DNA from: Priestia megaterium
GTDB lineage: Bacteria > Bacillota > Bacilli > Bacillales > Bacillaceae_H
Assembly (NCBI RefSeq): GCF_023824195.1
Contig: NZ_CP085442.1
Span: 720,001-784,000, forward strand
DNA length: 64,000 bases
Reading direction: 5' to 3'
Shown here piece after piece: positions 25,620-35,827 of this stretch. Position numbers and translations under genes: made by a program. Position 1 is the stretch's first letter, and each line of letters starts with the position of its first letter. The notes under the pieces were generated by a model. It made no database searches and was not told the DNA's origin. It was given only the letters and a program-made list of their open reading frames with translations.

Positions 25620-27569
25620 ATGCTTAATTCAAGAATGATCGTCATATTAAGAGAACTAATGTCCGTACAGTCTACATTATCAACCGTTACGAGTGAATAT
25701 TTAGCAACAGTAAATCAAGTATCTTCTCGAACTATTCGAACGGATATAAAACAGCTAGATGACATTTTGTCTCAGTACGGAGCTAAAATTAAATCAGCTC
25801 GAGGGACAGGATATGAACTTAGCGTTTTAGATGAAAAACAGTTCCATCACCTATTAAAAGAACTTTCGGCTAATCAATTATTTGATGCAACTTCTATTCC
25901 AACCGTTCCTGATGACCGCGTGCAGTATTTAATCAAAAGATTGCTGCTAGCAGACGAATATTTGAAGCTTGAAGATTTAGCAGACGAGTTGTATATTAGC
26001 AAGTCAACGGTTCAAAACGATTTAAGAGACGTTAAAAAACAGCTGTGTAAGTATGATATTCTTTTAGAAAAACGTCCTAACTATGGCTTGAAAGCTAAAG
26101 GGGACGAAATGAAAATGAGATTTTGTATGTCTGAGTACATATTCAACCGAAAAGATAAAGAAATAGATATGGTATACAATAAAATCTCTATCCTGCCCCA
26201 AGAATCAATCTTAACGATTAAAGCCCACATTTTAAATCAAATAAAACGATACAATATTATGGTTTCAGATATTGGATTAAACAATTTAATCATTCATTTA
26301 GCTATAGCTTGTAAGCGAATACAAGAAGAAAATTTTATCTCTTTGTATTCAGAAGATCTGCTCGAGATTATGGAGCACAAAGAATATGAAGTAGCAGCTG
26401 AAATTGTGCGAGAGATTGAAAATGCATTCAACATTCGTTTTCCGAAGTCAGAAACGGCATATATCGCCATTCATTTGTTAGGTACAAAAATGCTCAACAA
26501 TAGCAATCATGAAGAAAAAGAAGTGAAGCAGTTTATTGACACAAATATTTATGAATTAACAGCAGCTATATTAGAAGCAATTGAAAAAGAGCTTCATTTA
26601 GGAATTAGTGAAGATTCAGAGCTGATCTTTGGCATGAGCTTGCATTTGAAACCGGCTATCAACCGCTATAAATATGGAATGAATCTGCGAAACCCGATGC
26701 TTGAAGGAATTAAGAGTCATTACCCTCTAGCTTTTGAAGCTGGGATTATAGCTGGGAAGGTTTTGAAAAATTGCCTTGAAATCGACATGCATGAAACGGA
26801 AATTGGCTATTTAGCTTTACATATTGGAGGGGCCATTGAACGTCGGAAAATTATCAATCAGCCTAAGCGCTGTTTGATTGTATGCGCATCGGGAGTAGGG
26901 AGTGCCAAGCTATTATCGTATAAGCTGCAGGCTACTTTTGGATTAAATCTGACTATTTTAGGAACAACGCAGTATTATAAGCTTCACCAAATGTCGCTGC
27001 ACTCTTTAGATTTTATTGTTAGTACCATTCCAATTCCAGATCATCTTCCTGTTCCTGTAGTACAAGTAAGTACTATTCTAGGAAACAGTGATTTTAAAAA
27101 AATTGATTGTTTAATGAAGAACAAACCGCAGCCTTCATTAGAATACACAAAAAAAGAATTGGTATATTTACAGCAAGAATTTCAAACGAGAGAAGAAGTG
27201 CTTCATTTTTTAGGAGAGAAATTAACTCATCTAGGACTAGTTCCTTCTCAATTTATAGAATCTGTTTTTGAAAGAGAAGCTGCATCACCAACAAGTTTTG
27301 GCAATCTCGTTGCGATTCCTCATCCTATGGTTCCTCAAACGGATACGACGTTTTGGGCCATTTGTACGTTAAAAAAACCGATTATGTGGGAAGGAAACCT
27401 CGTACAATTTATTTGCCTTTTAAGTGTAAAAGCGAATAATCAAGGCGATTTGCAGAAGATGTACAGTTTGTTAGTCCGCGTTGTGGATGATAAGCAGGTC
27501 GTGCAGCGCTTAGTAAAGTGCAAGGATTATGAGGAATTTATAGAGGTGTTTATGAAAAATATTAGATAA
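25620..27569 (+). CDS. licR: PRD-containing transcriptional activator LicR
   Basis: 649 aa, BglG/MtlR-type activator. Order: two N-terminal helix-turn-helix domains (about 1-60 and 90-150), PRD1 (about 185-290), PRD2 (about 300-405), a PTS EIIB-like domain (CLIVCASGVGSAKLLSYK, about 415-430) and a C-terminal EIIA domain with the phospho-His in VAIPHPMVPQ. PTS phosphorylation of its His/Cys residues sets activity: HPr activates, EIIA/EIIB of the sugar system inhibit. It stands directly before licBCAH, and its probable site is the inverted repeat at 27622-27644. Confidence 0.93.
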   Translation: MLNSRMIVILRELMSVQSTLSTVTSEYLATVNQVSSRTIRTDIKQLDDILSQYGAKIKSARGTGYELSVLDEKQFHHLLKELSANQLFDATSIPTVPDDRVQYLIKRLLLADEYLKLEDLADELYISKSTVQNDLRDVKKQLCKYDILLEKRPNYGLKAKGDEMKMRFCMSEYIFNRKDKEIDMVYNKISILPQESILTIKAHILNQIKRYNIMVSDIGLNNLIIHLAIACKRIQEENFISLYSEDLLEIMEHKEYEVAAEIVREIENAFNIRFPKSETAYIAIHLLGTKMLNNSNHEEKEVKQFIDTNIYELTAAILEAIEKELHLGISEDSELIFGMSLHLKPAINRYKYGMNLRNPMLEGIKSHYPLAFEAGIIAGKVLKNCLEIDMHETEIGYLALHIGGAIERRKIINQPKRCLIVCASGVGSAKLLSYKLQATFGLNLTILGTTQYYKLHQMSLHSLDFIVSTIPIPDHLPVPVVQVSTILGNSDFKKIDCLMKNKPQPSLEYTKKELVYLQQEFQTREEVLHFLGEKLTHLGLVPSQFIESVFEREAASPTSFGNLVAIPHPMVPQTDTTFWAICTLKKPIMWEGNLVQFICLLSVKANNQGDLQKMYSLLVRVVDDKQVVQRLVKCKDYEEFIEVFMKNIR

Positions 27570-27570
27570 A

Positions 27571-27602
27571 AAAAGAAGTCTAAGAGAGGGGCTTCTTTTT
27601 TA
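27571..27602 (+). terminator. Intrinsic terminator after licR
   Basis: AAAAAAGAAGTC/GGGCTTCTTTTTT. It separates licR from the licBCAH operon. Confidence 0.8.
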
Positions 27603-27621
27603 TCTGAATGTTCAAACATAA

Positions 27622-27671
27622 TTTTTCCGTTAGTAGCGGAAAAAGGTTGTGTATAAATGTAAGCGCTTTTA
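27622..27671 (+). promoter_or_regulatory. LicR-type inverted repeat and cre site of the lic operon
   Basis: TTTTTCCG-N7-CGGAAAAA (27622-27644) is a perfect 8-bp inverted repeat of the kind bound by PRD activators. 13 nt on, TGTAAGCGCTTTTA (27658-27671) fits cre for CcpA. Activation by LicR and glucose repression by CcpA are expected. Confidence 0.7.
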
Positions 27672-27729
27672 TTTTAAGATAAAACTATCAACAAAACAGA
27701 TAGCAAAATAAAAAACGGGGGAATGACAA

Positions 27730-28035
27730 ATGAATATTCTATTATGTTGTGCAGCTGGAATGTCTACAAGTTTACTAGTAACAAAAATGGAAAAAAGCGC
27801 TCAGGAGCAAAGCACGGAGTATAAAATTTGGGCGGTTCCTGGTGACTCTGTTCGCAACCATATTGATCAAGCAGATGTACTTTTATTAGGACCTCAAGTG
27901 CGCTACTTATTGCCGCAGTTTAAGAAGCTAGGTGAAGAAAAAGGAGTGCCAGTTGACGTTATAAATCCTGTTCACTACGGAACGTGTAATGGAGAACAAG
28001 TGTTAAAATTTGCGGTTCAACTAGTTTCAAAATAG
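27730..28035 (+). CDS. licB: PTS EIIB component, lichenan/cellobiose type
   Basis: 101 aa, normal length. The phosphorylated Cys is in [20 protein letters not shown]; the rest ([17 protein letters not shown]) is the EIIB-Lac/Cel fold. Takes phosphate from LicA and passes it to the sugar in LicC. First gene of licBCAH, with GGGGGAATGAC upstream. Confidence 0.95.
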   Translation: MNILLCCAAGMSTSLLVTKMEKSAQEQSTEYKIWAVPGDSVRNHIDQADVLLLGPQVRYLLPQFKKLGEEKGVPVDVINPVHYGTCNGEQVLKFAVQLVSK

Positions 28036-28048
28036 GAGTGTGGACTAC

Positions 28049-29407
28049 ATGAGCAAATTTAATAGTATGCTTGAAAGCAAAGTAATGCCTATCGCGGGAA
28101 AAATGGCGGGTCAACGCCATTTACAAGCACTTCGAGACGGTATTGTTCTGACAATGCCGCTCATTATTATCGGTTCAGTATTTTTAATACTGTCGAATTT
28201 ACCGATACCAGGTTACAACGACTTTATGGCAGGGATTTTCGGAAAAGAATGGGCAACAAAAATGGCCTATCCAGTTGGAGCTACATTCGATATTATGGCG
28301 CTGCTTGCTTGTTTCGGAATAGCCTATCGGTTAGCTGAAAAATACGGAGTAGATGCTTTGTCCGCAGGGGCTATTTCACTTGCTGCTTTTTTACTTGCTA
28401 CTCCGTATAAAGTGTCCTTTCTCCCAAGTGGAGCCAAAGAAGCTATTTTAGTAGACGGCGGAATTCCAACCGCTTTAATGGGAAGTAAAGGACTCTTTGT
28501 AGCAATGATTGTCGCGATTCTCTCTACGGAAATTTACAGATGGTTTATTCAAAAAGACATTGTCATTAAGATGCCTGATGGAGTTCCTCCCGCTGTTGGA
28601 AAATCGTTTGCTGCTCTTATTCCTGGCTTTACGGTAATAGCATTTATTTGGATTTTACGTTTGTTAGTAGAACAAACGCATTTTGGAAGTCTGCATAATA
28701 TCGTTGGAGAATTGCTCGGAAAGCCTTTAGGTGTGTTAGGCGGCAGTTTAGGCGGTACGCTAGTTGCCGAGCTTGTTATTATGCTCATGTGGTCTTGTGG
28801 ACTTCATGGAGCGAATATTGTCGGTGGAATTATGGCTCCCATTTGGTATGGAGCTATGGATGAAAACCGAATTGCATTTGCTAATCATGAAGCATTACCA
28901 AATATTTTTACACAGCAGTTCTTTGATATTTGGATCAATATCGGAGGCAGCGGAGCAACGTTAGCTCTAGTTGTAGCTATGATTTTAAAAGCACGCAGTC
29001 AACAAATGAAGCAGCTTGGTAAGTTAGGGATAGGGCCAGCTCTTTTTAATATCAATGAGCCGATCATCTTTGGACTTCCGATGGTGATGAATCCAATGAT
29101 GCTTATTCCGTTTATTATTACCCCTCTTGTGACGGTAGTAGCAACCTATATTGCAATGTCGACAGGACTGGTAGCAAAACCAGCAGGTATTGCGGTTCCT
29201 TGGACAATGCCTCCGATTATTTCTGGTTATTTGGCAACAGGAGGGAAATTATCGGGTGCAGTTATGCAAGCTATTAACATCGGAATTTCTGTTTGTATTT
29301 ATTATCCTTTCTTTAGAATGTGGGATAAACAAAAATTTGCCGAAGAAAATGGGACACAGCCTACAGTTGAAGAGGTACCAAGTGATACACAGAAAGATAT
29401 TGTGTGA
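28049..29407 (+). CDS. licC: PTS EIIC component, lichenan/cellobiose type
   Basis: 452 aa membrane permease of the Lac/Cel EIIC family. The N-terminus FNSMLESKVMPIAGKMAGQRHLQALRDGIVLTMPLIIIGS is characteristic, and NEPIIFGLPMVMNPMMLIPF is the conserved sugar-site loop. Imports beta-1,4 or beta-1,3 glucan disaccharides with phosphorylation. The ATG at 28049 follows AGGAG by 10 nt; an earlier GTG three codons back overlaps the ribosome site. Confidence 0.94.
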   Translation: MSKFNSMLESKVMPIAGKMAGQRHLQALRDGIVLTMPLIIIGSVFLILSNLPIPGYNDFMAGIFGKEWATKMAYPVGATFDIMALLACFGIAYRLAEKYGVDALSAGAISLAAFLLATPYKVSFLPSGAKEAILVDGGIPTALMGSKGLFVAMIVAILSTEIYRWFIQKDIVIKMPDGVPPAVGKSFAALIPGFTVIAFIWILRLLVEQTHFGSLHNIVGELLGKPLGVLGGSLGGTLVAELVIMLMWSCGLHGANIVGGIMAPIWYGAMDENRIAFANHEALPNIFTQQFFDIWINIGGSGATLALVVAMILKARSQQMKQLGKLGIGPALFNINEPIIFGLPMVMNPMMLIPFIITPLVTVVATYIAMSTGLVAKPAGIAVPWTMPPIISGYLATGGKLSGAVMQAINIGISVCIYYPFFRMWDKQKFAEENGTQPTVEEVPSDTQKDIV

Positions 29408-29420
29408 GGAGGGATAAAGA

Positions 29421-29750
29421 ATGGAAAGCGTTCAAGAATATATTTTTAAATTAATCTTACACGGTGGAAACGGGAGAAGTTCAGCAATGGAAGCGATAGC
29501 AGCTGCCAAAAGCGGAAATTTTTCAGAAGCACGTGAAAAGCTTACACAAGCTGCGGAAGAATTAAATGCTGCTCATCATATCCAAACGTCGTTAATTCAA
29601 GGTGAAATTAGAGGGGAAAGCACAGAAATTTCTCTGCTCATGATTCATGCTCAAGATCATTTAATGAATGCGATGACAGTAAAAGAAATGGCTACTGAAT
29701 TTGTAGATTTATATGAGGCAATCAAAATTTCCGGGGGGATTACATTATGA
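29421..29750 (+). CDS. licA: PTS EIIA component, lactose/cellobiose type
   Basis: 109 aa, helical EIIA-Lac/Cel. Phospho-His in [14 protein letters not shown], partner residues in [13 protein letters not shown]. Accepts phosphate from HPr and gives it to LicB. The ATG follows GGAGGGATAAAG. Its stop overlaps the licH start by 4 nt (ATGA). Confidence 0.95.
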   Translation: MESVQEYIFKLILHGGNGRSSAMEAIAAAKSGNFSEAREKLTQAAEELNAAHHIQTSLIQGEIRGESTEISLLMIHAQDHLMNAMTVKEMATEFVDLYEAIKISGGITL

Positions 29751-31075
29751 CAAAAGGTATTAAGATTGTAACGATTGGCGGAGGTTCAAGCTATACGCCT
29801 GAACTAATAGAAGGGTTTATTAAACGATATTATGAACTTCCAGTTCGAGAACTGTGGCTAGTAGACGTGGAAGAAGGAAAAGAAAAATTGGAGATTGTTG
29901 GGAATTTAGCGAAGCGAATGGTGAAAAAATCAGGTTTGCCAATTGAGGTTCATTTAACGTTAGATCGAAGAGAAGCACTAAAAGATGCGGATTTCGTAAC
30001 GACTCAATTTCGCGTTGGTTTGTTAGATGCACGAGCGAAAGATGAAAGAATCCCGCTTAAATACGGGGTGCTTGGTCAAGAAACAAATGGACCGGGCGGA
30101 CTATTTAAAGGACTTCGCACGATCCCCGTTATTTTAGATATCTGCCGTGACATTGAAGAGTTATGTCCAGAAGCTTGGCTGATTAACTTCACAAATCCTG
30201 CAGGCATGGTAACAGAAGCTGTGCTCCGCTATAGTAACATTAAAAAGATTGTAGGGCTTTGTAATGTACCAATCGGAATGGAAATGGGGATTGCTAAGCT
30301 GCTTGATGTAGATCACTCTCGCATTCGAATTGATTTTGCTGGTTTAAATCACATGGTCTACGGATTAGATGTATATGTAGATGGTGTAAGTGTCAAAGAT
30401 CAAGTTATTGATTTATTGAGTGATCCAACTAACAGCAGCTTTGTGAAAAATGTAGCGGGACTTGGATGGGAACCAGAATTTACAAAAGCGCTAAATGCGT
30501 TAACTTGTCCATATCACATGTACTATTATAAAACGCGTGAAATGATAGAAAAAGAGCTTGTTAATTATGAAAAAGGTGAAACGAGAGCAGAAGTCGTAAA
30601 ACAGTTGGAAAAAGAGCTGTTCGAACTGTATAAAGATCCTAATCTAGACATTAAACCGCCTCAATTAGAACAGCGTGGCGGAGCCTATTATAGTGATGCA
30701 GCCGTTCGATTAATTACATCCATTTATACGGATAAAGGCGATATTCAGCCTGTAAATACTATCAATAATGGTGCCATAGCAAGCATTCCTGCTGATTCCG
30801 CCGTAGAAGTAAGCTGTATTATTACAAAAGATGGTCCAAAGCCAATTTCAGTGGGTGACCTTCCCGTACCTGTCCGCGGTCTTGTTCAAACAATTAAGTC
30901 TTTTGAGCGGATTGCAGCTGAAGCAGCAGTGACAGGAGATTATGACAAAGCTATTTTAGCATTAACCATTAATCCTCTTGTGGCTTCTGATAAACTAGCT
31001 AAGCAAATTGTTGATGAGATGCTAGAAGCTCATAAAGATTACTTGCCTCAATTTTTTAAAACTGTTCAAGCCTGA
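29747..31075 (+). CDS. licH: 6-phospho-beta-glucosidase, GH4 family
   Basis: 442 aa. NAD- and metal-dependent GH4 enzyme that splits imported 6-phospho-beta-glucosides. N-terminal [19 protein letters not shown] binds [31 protein letters not shown] and [12 protein letters not shown] are the GH4 metal/substrate motifs. Overlaps licA by 4 nt. Last gene of licBCAH, ended by a strong terminator. Confidence 0.95.
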   Translation: MTKGIKIVTIGGGSSYTPELIEGFIKRYYELPVRELWLVDVEEGKEKLEIVGNLAKRMVKKSGLPIEVHLTLDRREALKDADFVTTQFRVGLLDARAKDERIPLKYGVLGQETNGPGGLFKGLRTIPVILDICRDIEELCPEAWLINFTNPAGMVTEAVLRYSNIKKIVGLCNVPIGMEMGIAKLLDVDHSRIRIDFAGLNHMVYGLDVYVDGVSVKDQVIDLLSDPTNSSFVKNVAGLGWEPEFTKALNALTCPYHMYYYKTREMIEKELVNYEKGETRAEVVKQLEKELFELYKDPNLDIKPPQLEQRGGAYYSDAAVRLITSIYTDKGDIQPVNTINNGAIASIPADSAVEVSCIITKDGPKPISVGDLPVPVRGLVQTIKSFERIAAEAAVTGDYDKAILALTINPLVASDKLAKQIVDEMLEAHKDYLPQFFKTVQA

Positions 31076-31077
31076 GA

Positions 31078-31123
31078 AAGAGCTGTTCGAATACGTTATG
31101 TATTCGAACAGCTCTCTTTTTTC
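31078..31123 (+). terminator. Intrinsic terminator of the lic operon
   Basis: GAGCTGTTCGAATAC/GTATTCGAACAGCTC then CTTTTTT. Confidence 0.92.
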
Positions 31124-31199
31124 TGTTTGTACAGCTAGATTTCTGGCATCATCAATGTAACAATATAAAATAGAAACAGACAGCAAAGGGTGGCTAGAA

Positions 31200-32951
31200 A
31201 TGATTCATTTATTAATTATGATGGTAGAACGAGTCGGAGTTATTGTCATCTTAGGTTTTTTGCTGGCACATACAAAAGTTTTTCGGCAATTTCTCCGCAA
31301 ACAGCAAGGTTATAAAGGAAAAGCTGTACTTATTTTTATTTTTTCTCTTTTTAGCATTATTAGTAACTACACGGGAATTGAAATTCAAGGAACAATTATT
31401 CGAAATGAAGATTTATTATTAAAAGTAGATCCATCAAGCTCGATTGCAAATACGCGAATTATGGGTGTGGAAATGGGCGGTCTGCTTGGCGGTCCTTTTG
31501 TTGGTTTAGGAGTAGGACTACTTGCTGGCGTTCATCGCTTTATGTTAGGAGGGAGTACGGCGTTTAGCTGTGCAGTTTCGTCCGTTTTAGCAGGGGTGTT
31601 AACTGGATATATCGGCTATGCCTACCGGAAACAACATCGAACGATTACACCGCGCTTTGCTGCACTTGTAGGCATAGCGATGGAAACGCTTCAGATGCTG
31701 ATTATTTTGTTATTTGCTAAACCGTTTGATTCGGCATGGACGCTAGTGAGTATTATTGCTATTCCAATGATTATTGTAAATGGCACGGGAAGCTATATTT
31801 TCTTATCTATTATTCAGTCCATTTTACGGCAAGAAGAACAAATGAGAGCGCTTCAGACACACAAAGTATTATTAATCGCGGATCAAACTCTTCCACATTT
31901 TCGTCAGGGGCTCACTAGTGAATCATGTGAAAATGTTGCAAATATTATTCATCGCTTCACGGGTACGGATGCTGTTTCACTAACTGATACGCACAAAATT
32001 TTAGCTCATGTAGGGGAAGGAATTGATCACCACGTTCCTTCGCATAGTTTAATTACCGGGCTGTCTCACGAAGTGCTGAAGACAGGAAAAATTATGAAAG
32101 CAAAATCGAGAGAACAAATTGATTGTCAGCATAAAGACTGCCCGCTTCATGCCGCTATTGTGATGCCGCTTACTTCTCATGGTACTACCATTGGAACGCT
32201 AAAAATGTACTTTAAAGATGCAAGCGGGTTAAGCCGGGTGGAGGAAGAGCTGGCAGAAGGATTGGCTAAACTTTTTTCAACTCAGCTAGAGCTCGGGGAA
32301 GCAGAGCTTCGAAGTAAATTGCTAAAAGATGCGGAGATTAAAGCTTTACAGGCACAGGTGAATCCTCACTTTTTATTTAATGCCATTAATACGATATCGG
32401 CGCTGTGCAGACAGGACGTAGAAAAAGCCAGAAAGCTGCTTTTGCAGCTAAGCATTTATTTTCGTTCCAATTTGCAAGGTGCAAGGCAGCTGTTGATTCC
32501 GTTATCAAAAGAGCTTGATCATGTTCACGCGTACTTATCGCTTGAACAAGCCAGGTTCCCTAATAAATACGAAATTGACATGTATATTGAAGAAGGACTA
32601 GATGATGTCTTGCTTCCGCCGTTTATTCTTCAAGTGCTTGTGGAAAATGCCATTCGGCACGCGTTTCCGCGTAAACAAAAGCACTGTCGCGTAGAAGTTT
32701 ATATTGAGACAAAAGATAAATATGTATACGTAAAGGTAAAAGACAATGGACAAGGTATAGACACAAAACGATTGCAAATGCTTGGCAATCAGCCCGTTTT
32801 TTCAGAAAAAGGAACGGGGACGGCTCTTTATAATATTAAACAACGTTTGCATGGATTGTTTGGAAAAGAAACAACACTGGAGTTTGACGTAACAGAAGGA
32901 ACAGCGGTTTCGTTTGTTATACCAATTGAATTAAAAAGCGAGGATATGTAA
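31200..32951 (+). CDS. lytS: Sensor histidine kinase LytS
   Basis: 583 aa. About six N-terminal membrane segments of the 5TM-5TMR_LYT type (with GVEMGGLLGGPFVGLGVGLLAG), a GAF domain (about 225-360, with CQHKDCPL), then the LytS-type kinase: the phospho-His in QVNPHFLFNAINTISALC and the ATPase PFILQVLVENAIRHAF and VKDNGQGID. Its partner lytT follows after one nt. In B. subtilis LytST senses extracellular pyruvate and switches on pftAB; the lrgAB genes lie directly downstream here, supporting the same role. Confidence 0.93.
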   Translation: MIHLLIMMVERVGVIVILGFLLAHTKVFRQFLRKQQGYKGKAVLIFIFSLFSIISNYTGIEIQGTIIRNEDLLLKVDPSSSIANTRIMGVEMGGLLGGPFVGLGVGLLAGVHRFMLGGSTAFSCAVSSVLAGVLTGYIGYAYRKQHRTITPRFAALVGIAMETLQMLIILLFAKPFDSAWTLVSIIAIPMIIVNGTGSYIFLSIIQSILRQEEQMRALQTHKVLLIADQTLPHFRQGLTSESCENVANIIHRFTGTDAVSLTDTHKILAHVGEGIDHHVPSHSLITGLSHEVLKTGKIMKAKSREQIDCQHKDCPLHAAIVMPLTSHGTTIGTLKMYFKDASGLSRVEEELAEGLAKLFSTQLELGEAELRSKLLKDAEIKALQAQVNPHFLFNAINTISALCRQDVEKARKLLLQLSIYFRSNLQGARQLLIPLSKELDHVHAYLSLEQARFPNKYEIDMYIEEGLDDVLLPPFILQVLVENAIRHAFPRKQKHCRVEVYIETKDKYVYVKVKDNGQGIDTKRLQMLGNQPVFSEKGTGTALYNIKQRLHGLFGKETTLEFDVTEGTAVSFVIPIELKSEDM

Positions 32952-32952
32952 T

Positions 32953-33693
32953 ATGCTGCGAGTATTAATAGTAGATGATGAAATGTTAGCGCGAGATGAA
33001 TTAAAATATTTATTGCATCGAACAAAAGAAGTAGACTTCATTGAAGAGGCTGAAAGTATCGAAGAGGCGTTGGATAAAATGATGGATGAAAAGCCGGATT
33101 TATTATTCTTAGATATACAATTGTCAGATGACAGCGGTTTTGATATTGCTAAAAGGCTTAAAAAAATGAAAAATCCGCCAGCTATTATATTTGCAACCGC
33201 GTACGACCAGTACGCTTTACAAGCCTTTGAAGTAGATGCAATTGATTACATTTTGAAGCCTTTTGATGAAGAAAGAGTGGTGCAGGCCATTCATAAATAT
33301 AAAAAAATGCGTGTTCCTCATCACGCTGTGAAAGAAGAAGACTCGATAGGAGAGTCTTCTTCTCAAACTGGAAAGTTAGCGATTTCTGTAGACGATTCGA
33401 TTGTGTTAGTGAATATAAAGGACATCTTGTTTGTAGGATTAATAGAAGGAGAAGTCACCATTCAGACCATAACAGAATCCTACCATGCTGCTGATACGCT
33501 GGCTATGCTAGAAAAAAAGCTCCCTTCTCAGTCGTTTATTCGTGTGCACCGGGGGTATATCGTCAACGTACATCATATTTCCGAAGTACAGCCTTGGTTT
33601 AATTCTACGTATAATTTAGTAATGAAAAACGATGAGCGAGTTCCTGTCAGCCGTACATATGCTAAAGAATTGAAGAAACGTTTAGGAATTTAA
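32953..33693 (+). CDS. lytT: LytTR-family response regulator LytT (LytR)
   Basis: 246 aa. Receiver domain with phospho-Asp in DLLFLDIQLSDDSGF (about residue 55), then a LytTR DNA-binding domain (about 140-245, KLAISVDDSIVLVNIKDILFV...FIRVHRGYIVNV). The stop of lytS and its start are 1 nt apart. Expected to activate the lrgAB promoter just downstream. Confidence 0.94.
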   Translation: MLRVLIVDDEMLARDELKYLLHRTKEVDFIEEAESIEEALDKMMDEKPDLLFLDIQLSDDSGFDIAKRLKKMKNPPAIIFATAYDQYALQAFEVDAIDYILKPFDEERVVQAIHKYKKMRVPHHAVKEEDSIGESSSQTGKLAISVDDSIVLVNIKDILFVGLIEGEVTIQTITESYHAADTLAMLEKKLPSQSFIRVHRGYIVNVHHISEVQPWFNSTYNLVMKNDERVPVSRTYAKELKKRLGI

Positions 33694-33696
33694 GGG

Positions 33697-33737
33697 AAAA
33701 ACAGCTTGCGTATGCATTTTGGCAAGCTGTTTTTTGC
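33697..33737 (+). terminator. Intrinsic terminator after lytT
   Basis: AAAAACAGCTTGC/GCAAGCTGTTTTTT. Confidence 0.88.
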
Positions 33738-33788
33738 ATTTCAAGGCTCGATTTTTGTAAGTGAGCACAAATATTTGACTCTTTAATT

Positions 33789-33825
33789 TGAAAACGCTTT
33801 CTTGTTGATTTTCATTTTATATAAT
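33789..33825 (+). promoter_or_regulatory. lrgA promoter region with cre site
   Basis: TGAAAACGCTTTCT (33789-33802) is an excellent cre, placed just before or over the -35 zone; the -10 is TATAAT (33820-33825). CcpA repression of the pyruvate carrier genes is known in B. subtilis and expected here. Confidence 0.75.
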
Positions 33826-33855
33826 GAAGTCAACAAACAGAGAGAGGTGAAAGAA

Positions 33856-34290
33856 ATGAGTGCTAAAAAAGTGTATGGCTTTTTAACACAAGCATTTATT
33901 TTTTCCGTAATTATGTTGATTTCAGATTTTATTGCAGAGCATTTGCCTTTTCCAATGCCAGCTTCAGTCATTGGACTCGTGCTGTTATTTCTTGCGCTGT
34001 GCTTGAAAATTATTAAACTAGAGCAAGTTGAATCACTGGGAACGGCTTTAACTTCTTTGATCGGATTTTTATTTGTACCAGCAGGTATTTCTGTCATGAA
34101 TTCATTAGGTGTTATGCAGCAGTATGGCATTCAAATTTGTTTAGTTATCATCGTAGCAACGATTATTTTGTTAGGCGTTACAGGCTTATTTTCACAGCTT
34201 ATACTTGGCATGACAAAAGATAATAAAGTAAAAGAAGAAAGAAAAGATGTAGATATGAGTGAAAAAACGAAAAAACAAGGTATTGCTTAA
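33856..34290 (+). CDS. lrgA: LrgA/PftA membrane protein (holin-like, pyruvate transport subunit)
   Basis: 144 aa, four membrane segments of the LrgA/CidA family ([37 protein letters not shown]), with a charged C-terminal tail. In B. subtilis the homologue PftA with PftB makes a facilitated pyruvate transporter; in staphylococci the name refers to control of autolysis. The ATG at 33856 has AGAGAGGTG upstream. Operon with lrgB. Confidence 0.9.
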   Translation: MSAKKVYGFLTQAFIFSVIMLISDFIAEHLPFPMPASVIGLVLLFLALCLKIIKLEQVESLGTALTSLIGFLFVPAGISVMNSLGVMQQYGIQICLVIIVATIILLGVTGLFSQLILGMTKDNKVKEERKDVDMSEKTKKQGIA

Positions 34291-34323
34291 CATCAATTAT
34301 AAAGAGACAAGGTGGTTGGAAAG

Positions 34324-35004
34324 ATGAATCCGTATTTTGGAATCGTGGTTTCTTTAGCTGCGTACGGCATTGGAACGTATTTATTTAAAAAGTCAAAAGG
34401 TTTTTTCTTATTTACTCCTTTATTTGTGGCAATGGTACTCGGAATTGCTTTTTTGAAAATTGGTCACTTTTCTTATGAGGAATATAGCAGCGGTGGGAAG
34501 ATTATCAGCTTCTTTTTAGAACCGGCAACAATTGCTTTTGCCATCCCTTTATATAAGCAAGCTGATAAATTAAAAAAGTACTGGTGGCAAATTCTTTCTT
34601 CTATTGCGGTAGGGTCAGTTTGTTCGGTAGCGATTATTTTTGCGATTGCTAAAGGTATTCATATGGATGAAGTCGTGATGAAATCAATGCTTCCACAAGC
34701 AGCTACAACAGCGATTGCGCTGCCATTGTCTCAAGATATTGGAGGGATTCCTGCTATTACTTCCTTTGCTGTTATTTTTAATGCAGTCATCGTATATGCG
34801 CTGGGCGCTTTATTTTTAAAAGTATTCAAGGTGAAAAACCCAATTTCAAAAGGATTAGCTCTTGGAACTTCTGGACATGCGCTAGGGGTAGCCGTAGGGA
34901 TTGAAATGGGAGAAGTAGAGGCAGCCATGGCAAGTATTGCCGTTGTTATTGTAGGCGTCGTCACAGTTGCCGTTATTCCACTTTTTGTTCAGCTAGTCAT
35001 GTAA
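34324..35004 (+). CDS. lrgB: LrgB/PftB membrane protein
   Basis: 226 aa with about seven membrane segments. The LrgB family signature is present: [34 protein letters not shown] and [17 protein letters not shown]. Acts with LrgA; in Bacillus the pair moves pyruvate under LytST control. The ATG at 34324 follows AAGGTGG. Ends at a strong terminator. Confidence 0.92.
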   Translation: MNPYFGIVVSLAAYGIGTYLFKKSKGFFLFTPLFVAMVLGIAFLKIGHFSYEEYSSGGKIISFFLEPATIAFAIPLYKQADKLKKYWWQILSSIAVGSVCSVAIIFAIAKGIHMDEVVMKSMLPQAATTAIALPLSQDIGGIPAITSFAVIFNAVIVYALGALFLKVFKVKNPISKGLALGTSGHALGVAVGIEMGEVEAAMASIAVVIVGVVTVAVIPLFVQLVM

Positions 35005-35052
35005 CAAAAGCCTGAAGAAGTCAGTGATTTCCTGACATCTTCAGGCTTTTGT
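35005..35052 (+). terminator. Intrinsic terminator after lrgB
   Basis: AAAAGCCTGAAGA.GTCAG/CTGAC.TCTTCAGGCTTTT; it may serve both strands. Confidence 0.9.
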
Positions 35053-35055
35053 TTG

Positions 35056-35490
35056 TTAATACACCACTCCAAAATGTCGTGATGCGCAGTTTTGACAGGT
35101 TGTATGGTCAAAAAGACTCTCAGGAATGATAAATTCAAAACAAAATTGACATTGTTTGAATTGACTTTGTCTATAAAACATTGTCTCTAAGAAAATAGCT
35201 GTAATATGTTCGGTTATGTGCTTATGGGAACGTTGTTCTAAAGTGGACCATGGAATAGACTGATGCTCTATGTAAATCGGACAGGAAGTATAGGGTGTAT
35301 CCCATTGAATGGCTTGATATCCAAACGTAAGGCCATGATGAGCTGCTGATGTAAATATGATCAGGTTTTGATGGAATTCTGGCAGAGGTAATTCTAGTTT
35401 TTGATCTTTAAGCGATCTCGTTTTGGAATGAAGGTTATACAATTTAATTTGAAAATGAATCCACTGAGTGGCGTGAACAGTTATTGACAT
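35056..35490 (-). CDS. Hypothetical protein with C-terminal zinc-ribbon-like cysteines
   Basis: 144 aa, not recognised. The last 35 residues hold two CxxC pairs (CQFC and CQNC, 19 residues apart), which suggests a zinc ribbon. The rest is rich in His and Gln (for example HKHITEHITAIF) without membrane segments. ATG preceded by TTGGAGG. It lies alone between lrgB and nas, and its function cannot be told from context. Confidence 0.65.
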   Translation of the reverse strand: MSITVHATQWIHFQIKLYNLHSKTRSLKDQKLELPLPEFHQNLIIFTSAAHHGLTFGYQAIQWDTPYTSCPIYIEHQSIPWSTLEQRSHKHITEHITAIFLETMFYRQSQFKQCQFCFEFIIPESLFDHTTCQNCASRHFGVVY

Positions 35491-35727
35491 GTTTTAAACC
35501 TCCAATTCAGAATCTTTCTTTTATCATAATTGATTTCAAAATAAATAAATAGTAGGCAAAAAGAAGATAACAAAATTTTATATAGATTACTTATAAGGCG
35601 TAGGGAAAGGCGATATAAGCACAGCATCCTTTTTTCTACCCCTTTTTAAAGCATATTAATCTTCTATATAAAAGCTTGCTTTCAACGAATGGTATGGACG
35701 TACTCATACGCTTTAAACAGATTTTAA

Positions 35728-35744
35728 TGTTAGAAGTTATAACA
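35728..35744 (+). promoter_or_regulatory. TnrA/GlnR box upstream of nasBC
   Basis: TGTTAGAAGTTATAACA fits TGTNA-N7-TNACA exactly. Its centre is about 50 nt before the start expected from TAATAA at 35776, matching a TnrA-activated nas promoter. The rest of 35491-35827 shows no other clear signal. Confidence 0.8.
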
Positions 35745-35827
35745 AGGTTCATTTCTTTTAGAGAAGTTTATGAAATAATAAAAAATGTATATTTTACGGT
35801 CTGAATCTATGTGTTGGAGGTTTTTAT

